From Nocardiopsis alkaliphila YIM 80379 (lineage in GTDB: Bacteria > Actinomycetota > Actinomycetes > Streptosporangiales > Streptosporangiaceae), in NCBI RefSeq assembly GCF_000341005.1, contig NZ_ANBD01000001.1:15616-79615 (forward strand): a stretch of DNA of 64,000 nt. The letters are read 5' to 3'. The notes beneath the pieces are model-generated. The model was not told where the DNA came from, ran no database searches, and worked only from the letters and a program-made list of their open reading frames with translations. Each line of letters begins with the position of its first letter. Within the stretch, counting starts at the first letter, position 1. Shown one piece after another: positions 42,217-52,160 of the stretch. The position numbers were made by a program, and so were the translations under genes.

Positions 42217-44016
42217 ATGTCCCGTCGTGCTCGGATGCGCGCCATCGCCCTTGCGGCACTCGTGTTCATACTGCCCACCCTGCCCACGCCGGCCCTCGCC
42301 GAAGAAGGGGTGGAGGTCACTTCCGCCGACTATCCCACCGGGAACGGATTTCACGGATCTCCTGGCCGGCCCGGCGACTTCACCTTCTCCAGTCATGGGG
42401 CCGAGGACGTTCAGAGTTACTTCTACGGCCTTAACGATGGCACCTGCGTCCATGAGGCCGTGCCCGAAGAACCGGGTGGGTCGGTGACGGTGACCCTCAC
42501 CCCGCGCCACGCGGGCCCCAATAACATCTACGCGCGTACGGTGGACGTCTCCGGTGGGTCCTCCTCCTGTGTGCTCGTCTACTCCTTCCTGGTAGCCCCG
42601 CCCAGTGACCCGGTGGCCCACTTCCCCTTCGACGAAGGTCAGGGGAACCGTGCGGCCGATTCCGTCAACCCCGGTCAGGGGCTCACCCTGCCCGAAGACG
42701 CGGAATGGGTTCGCGGGCGTGTCGGGGCCAACGAGAGCCCTGATACCAACCCCTTCCCGCGTTTGGAAGGCACAGCCATCCACATCGACGGTCCGACCGA
42801 CGGTGAGATCACGGCCGATCACTCCACCCTGGATACCTCGGGTTCCTTCTCGGTCTCCACCTGGGTGAAGCTGGACCACGCCCACGCCGATCACATCGCC
42901 GTCGCCCAAGAGGGAACCGCGCAGAGCGCCTTCCATCTCGGCTACCAGGGTGAGACCGACCAATGGGTGTTCAGGATGTCCCCCGAAGAGGGGGCGCCGC
43001 ACGTCCCTCGGGAGTGGACGGTGGCCGCGTCCACGACTCCCGCCGAAGTCGGCGTGTGGACTCACCTGCTGGGCACCCACGACGACCGGACCGGTGAGAT
43101 CACCCTCTACGTCGACGGCCTCGAACAGGGAACCGCCGCTCATCCGGAGGCCTGGAACGCCCAGGGGCCACTCGCCATCGGGCATGCCCCGTCCCAAGGT
43201 GCGGGCGAGCACCATTGGCCTGGAGCCATCGACGACGTTCGGGTCTGGGACCGCTTGGTCCTGGACGAGATCGTGTCCGCCTCCGAGACCGATTCGGAGG
43301 TGTGGCGGCTGGCCAACGGTCCGATCGCGGCCGAAGGCCGGTGGATGCTCGACGAGTGGGACGGCACGACCGTGGCCGACGCCACCGACCACGGACTCGA
43401 CGCCGTCCTGTACGGCGATCCACTCGCCGTTTGGAACGTCGCCGAGAACGACATCACCTTCTCTCCCGCGATGCGACTGAACGGTGACCAGGAGTACGTC
43501 GAAGCATCCGGCCCCGCCCTGCGTACGGACCGCGGCTTCAGTGTCGCGGCCTGGGTGCGTTTGGACGAGGCGGGCCAGGGCATCGATGCCACCGCCGTCA
43601 GCCAGGCCGGCACGCACCAGAGCGGTTTCCAGCTGGGCTATCAAGGGTCCATGGACGCATGGGTGTTCAAGATGGCCCCACACGACGACGCGGTCATCTC
43701 GGACGAGAGCGGATGGACCCAGGCCACCTCCCCCTGGAACGCCCAGCCGGGAGAGTGGACCCATCTGGTGGGTGTCTACGACCACACCGGCGGTGAGTCG
43801 GTGCTTTATGTCGACGGCGTCGAGGCGTCCCGAGTGGCGGTGGAACATGCTTGGCACGCCAATGGTTCGCTCCGGGTCGGTAGTGCCCAGAGCGGTGGTT
43901 CCAACACCGATCACTGGCCTGGCGACATCGACGACGTGCACGCCTATCAGGGGGTCTTGAGCGACAGAGCGCTCTCCCATGTCCAGATGGGTTTCTTCGC
44001 TCCCAGCCGGCACTGA
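42217..44016 (+). CDS. Secreted protein with two LamG/concanavalin-like domains
   Basis: This 599-aa protein has a signal peptide (RMRAIALAALVFILPTLPTPALA), a ~110-residue N-terminal beta domain with a disulphide-capable Cys pair, then two LamG-like jelly rolls (~200-350 and ~420-590). Each has the motif set FSVSTWVKL / FSVAAWVRL, QWVFRMSP / AWVFKMAP, WTHLLGTHDD / WTHLVGVYDH, LYVDG and HWPGAIDDVR / HWPGDIDDVH. The two domains are clear internal duplicates. Such proteins bind carbohydrate; the catalytic domain is absent. It borders the arabinan locus, but no shared operator was seen. Confidence 0.85.
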   Translation: MSRRARMRAIALAALVFILPTLPTPALAEEGVEVTSADYPTGNGFHGSPGRPGDFTFSSHGAEDVQSYFYGLNDGTCVHEAVPEEPGGSVTVTLTPRHAGPNNIYARTVDVSGGSSSCVLVYSFLVAPPSDPVAHFPFDEGQGNRAADSVNPGQGLTLPEDAEWVRGRVGANESPDTNPFPRLEGTAIHIDGPTDGEITADHSTLDTSGSFSVSTWVKLDHAHADHIAVAQEGTAQSAFHLGYQGETDQWVFRMSPEEGAPHVPREWTVAASTTPAEVGVWTHLLGTHDDRTGEITLYVDGLEQGTAAHPEAWNAQGPLAIGHAPSQGAGEHHWPGAIDDVRVWDRLVLDEIVSASETDSEVWRLANGPIAAEGRWMLDEWDGTTVADATDHGLDAVLYGDPLAVWNVAENDITFSPAMRLNGDQEYVEASGPALRTDRGFSVAAWVRLDEAGQGIDATAVSQAGTHQSGFQLGYQGSMDAWVFKMAPHDDAVISDESGWTQATSPWNAQPGEWTHLVGVYDHTGGESVLYVDGVEASRVAVEHAWHANGSLRVGSAQSGGSNTDHWPGDIDDVHAYQGVLSDRALSHVQMGFFAPSRH

Positions 44017-44082
44017 TCAAAAGTCTGAAGGAAATAGGCCACGTGGGGTACCGCCGGTCGTGGTAACGGAGCCGGCGGCACC

Positions 44083-44391
44083 CTACTTCTTCCGGTGGAC
44101 CCCCGGAGTGGAGGGCCCCGAGCCACCCCAGGCGAATCCTGCCCGAGGCGGGGCGGCGAGGGCCCTGATCAGGGTGGACCCACCCGCCCTCACCCATGAG
44201 GGCATGCACCCGGCCGGAAAGGGCTGGAAGTCGACATCGGCCAAGCCCCGCGTTCCTGGAAACGCGCCGGTGATGCCGTGCGTGTCGACCACCGGGTCGG
44301 ATGCGAGTGGATGGCGGTCCTCCGTCGAGCCGCCGGCTCCGCGGACCGTCACCGGCACGAGCGCCATCACGACGGCAACGTACTTCTCCAT
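44083..44391 (-). CDS. Possible small secreted protein, divergent to araR
   Basis: A 102-aa frame starts MEKYVAVVMALVPVTVRGAG with an excellent GGAGG 5 bp before the ATG. An AraR-type operator (44456-44469) is 65 bp upstream. The first ~60 residues look coding (hydrophobic start then polar), but the C-terminal part resembles shadow-frame composition, so either the gene is young or degraded or the call is wrong. No family is recognised. Confidence 0.4.
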   Translation of the reverse strand: MEKYVAVVMALVPVTVRGAGGSTEDRHPLASDPVVDTHGITGAFPGTRGLADVDFQPFPAGCMPSWVRAGGSTLIRALAAPPRAGFAWGGSGPSTPGVHRKK

Positions 44392-44455
44392 GGGGTCCTC
44401 CTCGCCGACCGTGACCCCTCGACGGCGAGGGGTGATGCGGGTCATGGGCCCGATT

Positions 44456-44469
44456 CGTTAGCGCTAACA
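44456..44469. promoter_or_regulatory. AraR-type LacI operator
   Basis: CGTTAGCGCTAACA contains the 12-bp perfect palindrome GTTAGCGCTAAC. It matches the pair of TGTTGGCGCTAACA sites upstream of araB in all but two positions. It sits between the small minus-strand ORF and araR, so it may serve either direction. Confidence 0.75.
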
Positions 44470-44531
44470 TGAAGTGAGTCAACCCCTTTTGCTTTGTTCG
44501 TGGGGAGCTTTGCCTTGAAGGGGGTCGGGTA

Positions 44532-44545
44532 TGTTAGCGCCCACT
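44532..44545. promoter_or_regulatory. Degenerate AraR-type half operator
   Basis: TGTTAGCGCCCACT keeps the left arm TGTTAGCGC but not the right. It lies 76 bp downstream of the intact site at 44456 and 128 bp before the araR start. It may be a weak second site for autoregulation. Confidence 0.4.
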
Positions 44546-44672
44546 GGGTTTTCCAGCGATTGGCCAGGCGTGGAACCCTGATCACTCTCCGTGAGCAGGA
44601 TCGAAGGGGAAATCTTCGCCACGGTTTCCAACGTACCGATCACATGGCCTGGTCACCGCCCCGAGGAGGCGA

Positions 44673-45737
44673 GTGACGGGCTCAGCCGGCCAAGGAGTTT
44701 TGGTGGACCACCCTTCATCTTCCGTCCGGGTGAACCGCGAACCCGCGATGACGGACGTCGCCCGGCTCGCGGGAGTCTCCCATCAGACGGTCTCCCGTGT
44801 GCTCAACGGTCACCCCAACGTTCGGGAAGAGACCCGGCTGCGGGTCCGCGCCGCCATCGCCCAGTTGGGCTACCGCCCCAACCGGGCGGCCCGGACCTTG
44901 GCGACGGGCCGCTCTCAGCTGATCGGGGTGGTGGCGCAGAACTCTACGCTTTTCGGCCCCTCGTCGCTGCTGGCCGCCTTCGAACTGGCCGCCGCCGCAC
45001 AGGGGTTCGTGGTCAGTGTGCGTCGGGTCAAGGTCCTGGACCGGGACTCCATCACCGCCGCCGTGGAACACCACCGGGAACAGCGTGCCGCGGGCATCGT
45101 GGTGATAGCGCCGACAGCGGCGGCCGACGAGGCCCTGGCCGAGGTGCCGACCGACACGCCCCTGGTGACGGTGGACGGCGACCCCGAACGTGCCGGAGCG
45201 GCCCTGGTGACCGTGGACCAGGAGGCGGGGGCCCGCCTGGCCGTTCGGCACCTGTTGGAGGCCGGACACGAGACGGTCTGGCACGTGTCCGGTCCCGCGG
45301 ACTGGTTCGACGCCGCCGGCCGCATGCGGGGGTGGCGGCGGACCCTGGAGGAGGCGGGTGCGGAGGCGCCGCCGGTCAGCCCGGCGGACTGGAGCGCCGC
45401 CTCGGGATACCGGGCCGGCCTGATGCTCGCCCGGATGCCGGAGGTGACGGCGGTGTTCGCCGCCAACGACCACCTCGCCCTGGGGATCCTGCGGGCGATG
45501 TACGAACGCGGTCGTTCCGTACCCGGGGACGTGAGCGTGGTCGGGTTCGACGACGTTCCCGAGGCGGGCTACTTCATCCCGCCCCTGACCACCGTGCGGC
45601 CCGACTTCGATACCGTGGCGGCCCAGGCACTCAGTCTGTTGCTCTCGGGCATCTCCGGCGAGGAGAACGGCACCGCCCGTCGGGTCGTCACCCCCACCCT
45701 CGTCGAACGCGACAGCGTAGGCTCCCCGACCCGGTGA
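44673..45737 (+). CDS. araR: LacI family regulator, probable arabinose repressor
   Basis: This 354-aa protein has a LacI HTH (MTDVARLAGVSHQTVSRVLN ... GYRPNRAARTL) and a periplasmic-binding-type effector domain (LIGVVAQNSTLFG ... VFAANDHLALGILRAMYERG ... VSVVGFDDVPEAGYFIPPLT). It is convergent with the end of the ara operon, and the GTTAGCGCTAAC-type operators flank the locus, so I assign it as the arabinose-responsive LacI repressor (unrelated in fold to GntR-type AraR of Bacillus). The start is uncertain: GTG 44673 follows GAGGAGG; GTG 44703 follows AAGGAG and lies closer to the HTH. Confidence 0.85.
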   Translation: MTGSAGQGVLVDHPSSSVRVNREPAMTDVARLAGVSHQTVSRVLNGHPNVREETRLRVRAAIAQLGYRPNRAARTLATGRSQLIGVVAQNSTLFGPSSLLAAFELAAAAQGFVVSVRRVKVLDRDSITAAVEHHREQRAAGIVVIAPTAAADEALAEVPTDTPLVTVDGDPERAGAALVTVDQEAGARLAVRHLLEAGHETVWHVSGPADWFDAAGRMRGWRRTLEEAGAEAPPVSPADWSAASGYRAGLMLARMPEVTAVFAANDHLALGILRAMYERGRSVPGDVSVVGFDDVPEAGYFIPPLTTVRPDFDTVAAQALSLLLSGISGEENGTARRVVTPTLVERDSVGSPTR

Positions 45738-45854
45738 CCGGACCTCCCAGCATCGCGACCCGTCGGCGCGGGTGTACTCAGGCTCGGAACCAGGGGCATC
45801 GACGGATCCGGGCGATCCGACCGACCTCGGCTCGGGCCGGCCGGATCACTCCGT

Positions 45855-47150
45855 CTAACGGTTCAGGTCCAAGGAACCCTCCTCAGACACCCGGTCGGGC
45901 TCTCCACCTCCGCCGGGTCCACCTGGCCATAGGCGCGACCGCAGTCCCGGCAGGATCGGGGCGGTGCCGCCCACGCGACGCTTGTTGTAGATGTCGAAGG
46001 CCACCGCCAACAGCAACACCAGGCCCTTGATGAGTTGCTGCCAGTCCACACCCAGACCGATCAGTGACATGCCGTTGTTGAGCACGCCCATGACCAGGGC
46101 ACCGATGACCGCACCGACCACGCTGCCCACTCCACCGGCGGCGGAGGCCCCACCGATGAAGGCCGCCGCGATGGCGTCCAGTTCGAACATGGTGCCCGCT
46201 CCGGGGGTGGCGGCGTTGAGCCGCGCGGTGAACACGAGCCCGGCCAGGGCCGAGAGCACCCCCATGTTGACGAACACCCAGAACGTGACCCGTTTGGTGC
46301 GGATGCCCGACAACGCCGCGGCCCGTTCACTGCCGCCCACCGCGTACACGCGCCGCCCCATGGTGGTGGAACGCATCACGAAGGCGTAACCGGCGATGAG
46401 CGTGACCAGGAGCAGGCCCACCAAGGGCAGACCGTTGTGGGCGGCCACCGAGTAGGTGAACGCCATGACCGCGACGACCACCACCACCGAACCCGCCACG
46501 GTGGCCGCCATCGGGGGCACCGGAAGGCCACGGGACCGGGACCGGATCCGGGAACGCCACTGGATCCACACGATCGCCGCGGCGCCGAGCGCGCCCAGGA
46601 CCAGGGTGGGCGGGTGCGGGCCCTCGGTCTGTCCGGGCAGGAACCCGCTGGCGATGGTCCGTAGCGACTGCGGCAGTGGGGCGATGGACTCCCCGCCCAG
46701 CACCGCCAGGGTGGCGCCGCGGAAGATGAGCATCCCGGCCAGGGTGACGATGAACGCGGGTACGCCCACGTAGGCGATCCAAAAGCCCTGCCAGGCACCG
46801 ATCAGTGCGCCCAGCAGCAGCGCGGCCGGTACCACCACGAGGGTCGGAAGCCCCCACGAGGTGAGCATGATCGCCGACACCGCGCCGGTGAAGGCCACCA
46901 CCGATCCCACCGACAGGTCGATGTGACCGGTGATGATCACCAGCATCATCCCGATCGCCAGGATCAGGATGTAGGAGTTCTGCATGATCAGGTTGGTGAT
47001 GTTGAGCGGGGTGAGCAGCAGCCCGCCGGTCAAGACCTGGAACAGGACGATGATCGCCACCAGGGCGATGGCCATGCCGTATTGGCGGGTGTTGCCCCGC
47101 GACAGGCCCCTTGGACGGGAGCGCGGAGAGGTTCGCTTCAGGTGCTTCAC
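45855..47150 (-). CDS. gguB: CUT2 sugar ABC transporter permease (GguB/XylH type)
   Basis: This 431-aa permease has about ten membrane helices. IILAIGMMLVIITGHIDLSVGS-like sequence (ILILAIGMMLVIITGHIDLS), followed by VPAFIVTLAGMLIFRG and GGASAAGGVGSVVGAVIGAL, is typical of multiple-monosaccharide importers. With the upstream ATPase and binding protein it forms a complete CUT2 importer, probably for L-arabinose. Its start overlaps the ATPase stop by 4 bp (ATGA-like) and it ends the operon. Confidence 0.92.
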   Translation of the reverse strand: MKHLKRTSPRSRPRGLSRGNTRQYGMAIALVAIIVLFQVLTGGLLLTPLNITNLIMQNSYILILAIGMMLVIITGHIDLSVGSVVAFTGAVSAIMLTSWGLPTLVVVPAALLLGALIGAWQGFWIAYVGVPAFIVTLAGMLIFRGATLAVLGGESIAPLPQSLRTIASGFLPGQTEGPHPPTLVLGALGAAAIVWIQWRSRIRSRSRGLPVPPMAATVAGSVVVVVAVMAFTYSVAAHNGLPLVGLLLVTLIAGYAFVMRSTTMGRRVYAVGGSERAAALSGIRTKRVTFWVFVNMGVLSALAGLVFTARLNAATPGAGTMFELDAIAAAFIGGASAAGGVGSVVGAVIGALVMGVLNNGMSLIGLGVDWQQLIKGLVLLLAVAFDIYNKRRVGGTAPILPGLRSRLWPGGPGGGGEPDRVSEEGSLDLNR

Positions 47151-48724
47151 GTCGGGTCACCGATCCGGGTCATGAGTCGCATCAACTTCTCCTGGTCGGC
47201 CTCGGCCCGGGCCACCTGGCCGGTGACGCGCCCCTCGCACATGGCGTAGACGCGATCGCACATGCCGAGGATCTCCGGTAGTTCCGAGGAGATGAGCAGC
47301 ACGCAGGCGCCCTCGGCCGCCAAACGGCGCACGATCAGGTAGATCTCGTACTTGGCGCCCACGTCGATGCCGCGGGTGGGCTCGTCCAGGATCAAGAGTT
47401 CGGGGCGAGTGAACATCCACTTGCCCAGCACGACCTTTTGCTGGTTGCCGCCGCTGAGGGTGCGCACGGTCTGGTTCACACCGTGGCTGCGTACCCGCAT
47501 GTCCTGGCTCATGCGCCGGGCCTCCACCGTTTCCAGTCCTGGGTCGATGACGCCCCGGGCGGAGACGCGCTCCAGCGCGGCCAGCGTGGTGTTGCGGCGG
47601 ACGTCGTCGTCCAGGACCAGCCCCAGGGACTTGCGGTCCTCGGGCACGTAGGCGACCCCGGCGGCGATGGCGTCGGCGACGTCGACCACGCGCAGTTCCT
47701 CACCGTGCCGCAGCAGGGAGCCTCGAACGTAGCGGCCGTAGGAACGCCCGAACAGACTCATCGCGAACTCGGTGCGCCCGGCGCCCATGAGGCCGGCCAG
47801 GCCCACGACCTCGCCGGTCCTCAAAGTGAGGTCGATCCCCTCCACCACGCGTCGGCCCGCCTGGGTGGGGTGGTCCACCGTCCAGTCGCGCACTTCGAAG
47901 CGGACCGGGCCGATGTCGCCTTCGCGGTCGGGGTAGCGCTGGTCCAGGTCCCGCCCGACCATCCCGCGGATGACACGGTCCTCATCGACCGAGGGTCGGC
48001 CCCGCGCGTCGCGTTCCACGGTCAGGGTCTCCACCGTGCGGCCATCGCGCAAGATGGTGACCTCGTCACTGACCCGCATCACCTCCCCGAGCTTGTGCGA
48101 GATGAGCACACACGCCACACCCTGCTCCCGCAGGTCCAGCAGCAGCTCCAGCAACCGGTCGCTCTCGGTTTCGTTGAGCGCCGAGGTCGGCTCGTCCAGG
48201 ATCAGCAGCCGCACGTCCTTGGCCAGCGCCTTGGCGATCTCCACCAGCTGTTGGGCACCGATACTCAGCTCTGAGACGGCGGTGGCGGGGTTCTCCTCCA
48301 AGCCGACCCGGCGTAGCAGTTCGCGCGTCCGGGCGTGGGTGGCGCCCCAGTCGATGACGCCGAATCGGGACTCCTCGTGCCCCAGGAGGACGTTCTCACT
48401 GATGGACAATTGCGGGATGAGGGCGAGTTCCTGGTGGATGATGGCGATCCCGGCCCGCTCACTGGCGGACACGTCGGCGAACGCCCGGGGCTCGCCGTCC
48501 ACCTCCACCGAACCGGTGTAGGAACCGGCCGGGTGCACGCCGCTCAGCACCTTCATCAGCGTGGACTTGCCGGCCCCGTTCTCGCCCATCAGGGCATGGA
48601 CGCTTCCCCGTGCCACGTCCAGCCAGACTCCATCCAGGGCCCGGACCCCGGGGAACTCCTTGCGGATGTCACGCATCCGCAATAGGGGTCCAGGGGGTGC
48701 GGGCATGGTGTGCGCGGTGCTCAT
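47147..48724 (-). CDS. gguA: CUT2 sugar ABC transporter ATP-binding protein (tandem)
   Basis: This 525-aa ATPase has two fused ABC cassettes. The first has Walker A ([13 protein letters not shown]), [16 protein letters not shown] and [11 protein letters not shown]. The second has a degenerate Walker A region ([18 protein letters not shown]), the signature [15 protein letters not shown] and [12 protein letters not shown]. This asymmetric double cassette is the CUT2 hallmark. Start ATG 48724 overlaps the chvE stop. Confidence 0.94.
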   Translation of the reverse strand: MSTAHTMPAPPGPLLRMRDIRKEFPGVRALDGVWLDVARGSVHALMGENGAGKSTLMKVLSGVHPAGSYTGSVEVDGEPRAFADVSASERAGIAIIHQELALIPQLSISENVLLGHEESRFGVIDWGATHARTRELLRRVGLEENPATAVSELSIGAQQLVEIAKALAKDVRLLILDEPTSALNETESDRLLELLLDLREQGVACVLISHKLGEVMRVSDEVTILRDGRTVETLTVERDARGRPSVDEDRVIRGMVGRDLDQRYPDREGDIGPVRFEVRDWTVDHPTQAGRRVVEGIDLTLRTGEVVGLAGLMGAGRTEFAMSLFGRSYGRYVRGSLLRHGEELRVVDVADAIAAGVAYVPEDRKSLGLVLDDDVRRNTTLAALERVSARGVIDPGLETVEARRMSQDMRVRSHGVNQTVRTLSGGNQQKVVLGKWMFTRPELLILDEPTRGIDVGAKYEIYLIVRRLAAEGACVLLISSELPEILGMCDRVYAMCEGRVTGQVARAEADQEKLMRLMTRIGDPT

Positions 48725-49812
48725 TCGAGCTCGGACTCCTCGTAGTAGCCGCTCTCGACCAGGACCTCGTGGTAGTTGTCCAGGTCCACCGACACCGGCT
48801 CCAGGAGGAAGGACGGCACGACCTTGACCCCGTTGTCGTAGGTCTCGGTGTCGTTGACCGGAACCTCCTGGCCGTCCAGGAGCGCCTCGGTCATGTCGAC
48901 GGTCTGGGCCGCCAAGGCCCGGGTGTCCTTGAAGACGGTCTGGGTCTGTTCCCCGGCGATGATCGACCGGACCGAGGACAGGTCGGCGTCCTGGCCGGTG
49001 ATGATCGGCAGCGGTCGGGCGTCGGTACCGTAACCCACCGCGCGCAGGGACTCGATCACTCCGAGGCTGATGCCATCGAAGGGTGACAGGACCGCGTGCA
49101 CCTCCTCGTCGGAGTAGTTGGCGCTGAGCAGGTTGTCCATGCGGGACTGCGCGATGGAGCCGTCCCAGCGGGGGGTGGCGATCTGCTCCATGGAGGTCTG
49201 GCCGCTCAGGACCTCCAACGTGCCATCGTCGATGTGGGGCTGGAGAACCGACATGGCGCCGTCGTTGAAGAAGTAGGCGTTGTTGTCGTCGGGCGAGCCA
49301 CCGAACAGCTCGACGTTGAACGGGCCGTCCTCGTCCTCCAGGTCCAGCGAGTCGACGATGTACCGACCCTGGATGACGCCGACCTCGAAGTTGTCGAAGG
49401 TGGCGTAGTAGTCGACGTTCTCGCTGCCCATGATGAGCCGGTCATAGGCGATCACCGGGATGTCGCTGTCGGCGGCCATGTCCAGGACGTCCCCCAGGGC
49501 CTCGCCGTCGATGGACGCGATGACCAGGGCGTCCACGCCCCGGGTGATCATGTTCTCGATCTGGGAGAGCTGATCCTGGACGACGTCCTCGGCGTACTGC
49601 AGGTCGGTGCCGTAGCCGCGTTCGGTGAACTCGGCGACCATGTTGGCGCCGTCGTTGATCCAGCGCTCCGACGACTGGGTGGGCATGGCGATGCCGATGA
49701 CGCCGTTCTCGCCGTCGGGGCGGGCGGCGTCGCCGACCCCGCCGCAAGCGGTCAGGACCAGTGCCGCGCCGATCAGTGCGGCGGTGGCGGGTACGTGTGG
49801 TGGGCGTGACAT
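48721..49812 (-). CDS. chvE: ChvE-type sugar-binding lipoprotein
   Basis: This 363-aa substrate-binding protein has a lipobox (LTACGG) after a signal sequence and the CUT2 sugar-binding fold ([63 protein letters not shown] [17 protein letters not shown]). ChvE relatives bind arabinose, galactose, xylose or glucose; here the operon argues for arabinose. It is first of the three importer genes. Confidence 0.92.
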   Translation of the reverse strand: MSRPPHVPATAALIGAALVLTACGGVGDAARPDGENGVIGIAMPTQSSERWINDGANMVAEFTERGYGTDLQYAEDVVQDQLSQIENMITRGVDALVIASIDGEALGDVLDMAADSDIPVIAYDRLIMGSENVDYYATFDNFEVGVIQGRYIVDSLDLEDEDGPFNVELFGGSPDDNNAYFFNDGAMSVLQPHIDDGTLEVLSGQTSMEQIATPRWDGSIAQSRMDNLLSANYSDEEVHAVLSPFDGISLGVIESLRAVGYGTDARPLPIITGQDADLSSVRSIIAGEQTQTVFKDTRALAAQTVDMTEALLDGQEVPVNDTETYDNGVKVVPSFLLEPVSVDLDNYHEVLVESGYYEESELE

Positions 49813-49867
49813 CGGGGTCCTTCTTTCTCATCGGTACGGGAGTGCGTTCGCGGGAGAGGGGGTCGAT

Positions 49868-51388
49868 TCAGCCGCGGGTGGCCAGGGTGATGACGGACCA
49901 GGAGACGGGCGGCAGCACCGCGGTGAGCCGTCCCCCCTCCAAGCGCACGTCCTTGGCGGGTCGGGGGACGACCCGGTCGGGGACCCGCATGGTGTTGGTG
50001 GCGTAGGGATCGTCGTCGGTGAGGGTTTGGGCGTTGGTGACCGCGGTGGGGGTCAGGGCGTTCAGGTCGGCGTCGAAGGTGAGCGCCTGGTCGGTGGAGC
50101 GGTTGACCACGAACAGTGAGGTGGCCCCGTCCTCCTCGGAGTGGGTGAGTACCGCGTCGGCCACGGGCACCGTGCCGTGGCGCTCGGTGCCGTAGGTGGG
50201 AGCGTTCAGATGGGTGCGCAGCACCTGGCCGCGGGCCGCGCGCGCGGTCAGCGCGAAGGGGTGGAAGATGGTCTGTCGCCAGGCCGCGCCGCCCGGTTCG
50301 GTCATGATCGGGGCGATGACGTTGGCGAGTTGGGCCTGGCTCGCGGCGGTGACCCGGTCACTGTGCCGGAGCAGGCTGATGAGGAGGTTGCCGACGACGA
50401 CGGCGTCGGCGACGTTGTACCGGTCCTCGATGACGCGTGGCGCGACCCGCCAGTCGTCGGTGGGTTGCAGGGCCGCCTCGGCCTGGTGCCGGCTCAGGTA
50501 CCACACGTTCCACTCGTCGAAGGACAGCTGGATGCGCTTGGGGTCGCGCAGCTTGGCGCCCACGGCGTCGGCGGTGGCGGCCACCGAGTCGATGAAACCG
50601 TCCATGTCGGTGGCGCTGGCCAGGAAGGAGCCCAGGTCACCCTCGTGCTCCTCGTAGTAGGCGTGCAGGGAGATGTGGTCGACGGCGTCGTAGGTCTCCT
50701 CCAAAACGGTGGCCTCCCACGCACCGAAGGTGGGCATGGTGGAGCCGGAACTGCCGCATACCACCAGTTCCAGGTCGCGGTCGGCCATCTTCATGGCGCG
50801 GGCCGTCCGTGCGGCCTTGCGTCCGTAGGCGCGGGCGTCCAGGTGGCCGATCTGCCAGGGGCCGTCCATCTCGTTGCCCAGGCACCACATACGGATGCCG
50901 TGGGGGTCGGGATGGCCGTTGGCGATCCGCTGGTCGGACAGGTGGGTTCCGCTCGGGTGGTTGCAGTACTCCAGCAGGTCCAAGGCCTCCTGGACGCCGC
51001 GGGTGCCCAGGTTGACCGCCATCATCGGCTCGATGTCGAGTCCTTGGCACCAGGTCATGAACTCGTCGAGACCGAACCGGTTGGTCTCGATGCTGTGCCA
51101 GGCCAGGTCACGGCGGACCGGCCGCTGGTCTCGAGGGCCGACCCCGTCCTCCCAGCGATACCCGGAGACGAAGTTGCCCCCGGGGTAACGCACGGTGGTG
51201 ACGCCGAGCTCGCGGACGAGGTCGGCCACGTCCTGGCGCAGCCCCTGGGCGTCGGCGGTGGGATGCCCGGGTTCGTAGATACCGGTGTACACGCAACGGC
51301 CCATGTGCTCGACGAAGGAGCCGAACGTGCGCCGGTGGACGGGGGCGACCGACTCGGTGGTGTCGACGTGCAAAGAGGCGTTGAGCAT
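49868..51388 (-). CDS. abfA: GH51 alpha-L-arabinofuranosidase
   Basis: This 506-aa enzyme releases terminal L-arabinofuranose from arabinan, arabinoxylan or oligosaccharides. VHRRTFGSFVEHMGRCVYTG at the N terminus, the acid/base in WCLGNEMDGPWQ and the nucleophile in LSFDEWNVWY are diagnostic of GH51. No signal peptide: it acts on imported arabino-oligosaccharides, consistent with the CUT1 importer encoded beside it. A beta-sandwich C-terminal domain is present. Confidence 0.95.
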   Translation of the reverse strand: MLNASLHVDTTESVAPVHRRTFGSFVEHMGRCVYTGIYEPGHPTADAQGLRQDVADLVRELGVTTVRYPGGNFVSGYRWEDGVGPRDQRPVRRDLAWHSIETNRFGLDEFMTWCQGLDIEPMMAVNLGTRGVQEALDLLEYCNHPSGTHLSDQRIANGHPDPHGIRMWCLGNEMDGPWQIGHLDARAYGRKAARTARAMKMADRDLELVVCGSSGSTMPTFGAWEATVLEETYDAVDHISLHAYYEEHEGDLGSFLASATDMDGFIDSVAATADAVGAKLRDPKRIQLSFDEWNVWYLSRHQAEAALQPTDDWRVAPRVIEDRYNVADAVVVGNLLISLLRHSDRVTAASQAQLANVIAPIMTEPGGAAWRQTIFHPFALTARAARGQVLRTHLNAPTYGTERHGTVPVADAVLTHSEEDGATSLFVVNRSTDQALTFDADLNALTPTAVTNAQTLTDDDPYATNTMRVPDRVVPRPAKDVRLEGGRLTAVLPPVSWSVITLATRG

Positions 51389-51454
51389 GGGTCTCCTCGG
51401 TTGGTGGCGGGCCCGGTCCGTGGGGAACCGGGCCCTTGGTCCTTCCCACGGTCG

Positions 51455-52135
51455 CTACCGGACGTAGGGCCGGCCGTCGTCGGTCCAGTGCAGTTCTCGG
51501 ATGGTCATTCGCAAGTCGAAGTCCGGGCCCAGGTCGGTGTCGGCGGTCACGGCCGGGTCGGTGGCGTTGAAGTCGTTGCTGGGAAAGGGCTCCACGACCG
51601 GGCCTCGGTCGACCCAGGCGTGTCCGGGGTCCTCGGGATCGAGCGTGGTGTTGGTGGCCAGGCCGACGACCGAACGGTTGGATCCGAAGATCGAGGTCGC
51701 GTAGTACAGGTGATAGGTGCCGTTGGCGTGGTGGGTCTCGGGTGCCCACAGGGCCTCCACACCGGGGACGGACTCGGTGATCCACCCAGGGATCGTGTCC
51801 CAGACGGTGCCCGTGAAGCTCCAGTGCTCTCCGTCCGGCGGGCTAGGGACCTGGATGGTCCCGTCGCCGCTCTCGGCGTTGCCGGTGCCGAAGGCGTACC
51901 AGTCCTGGCCTTGACCACCGGGGTACAGGCCCGGGTCGTGGACCCGGAGCCCGCCCGCGAAGGGGCGCGGGTGGTCGGGTCGGTATCCGGCCAGTGGCGG
52001 ACCGGGATTGTCGGGTGGCCGGTCCCGGTCGTCGCTCGCGGTGGTGGCCGCGGTCGAGGGCACATGGATGCTCAGTGCGGCGAGCCTGGTCACGGTGGTG
52101 ATGAAGGCCAGGGTGCGGGGGAGGGGACTTCGCAT
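51455..52135 (-). pseudogene. GH43 arabinanase-like protein with central part deleted
   Basis: The 226-aa frame is intact: a signal-like N terminus, the GH43 catalytic-base motif RVHDPGLYPGGQGQDWYAFG, then WAPETHHANGTYHLYYATS and DFNATDPAVTAD (pKa-modulating Asp). It then jumps directly to LRMTIRELHWTDDGRPYV, which is the family's last strand. GH43 arabinanases usually have ~320 residues; blades with the catalytic acid Glu are missing. I read this as an in-frame internal deletion, leaving a relic or a non-catalytic binding protein. ATG 52135 follows GAGGAGC. It lies inside the ara operon. Confidence 0.7.
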
Positions 52136-52160
52136 GGTTTGAGCTCCTCGAAGTTTCTTC

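Noticed and set aside
42193..44013. 606-aa minus-strand frame opposite the LamG gene
   Set aside because: Lacks signal peptide or domain; the plus-strand product has a signal peptide and duplicated LamG motifs.
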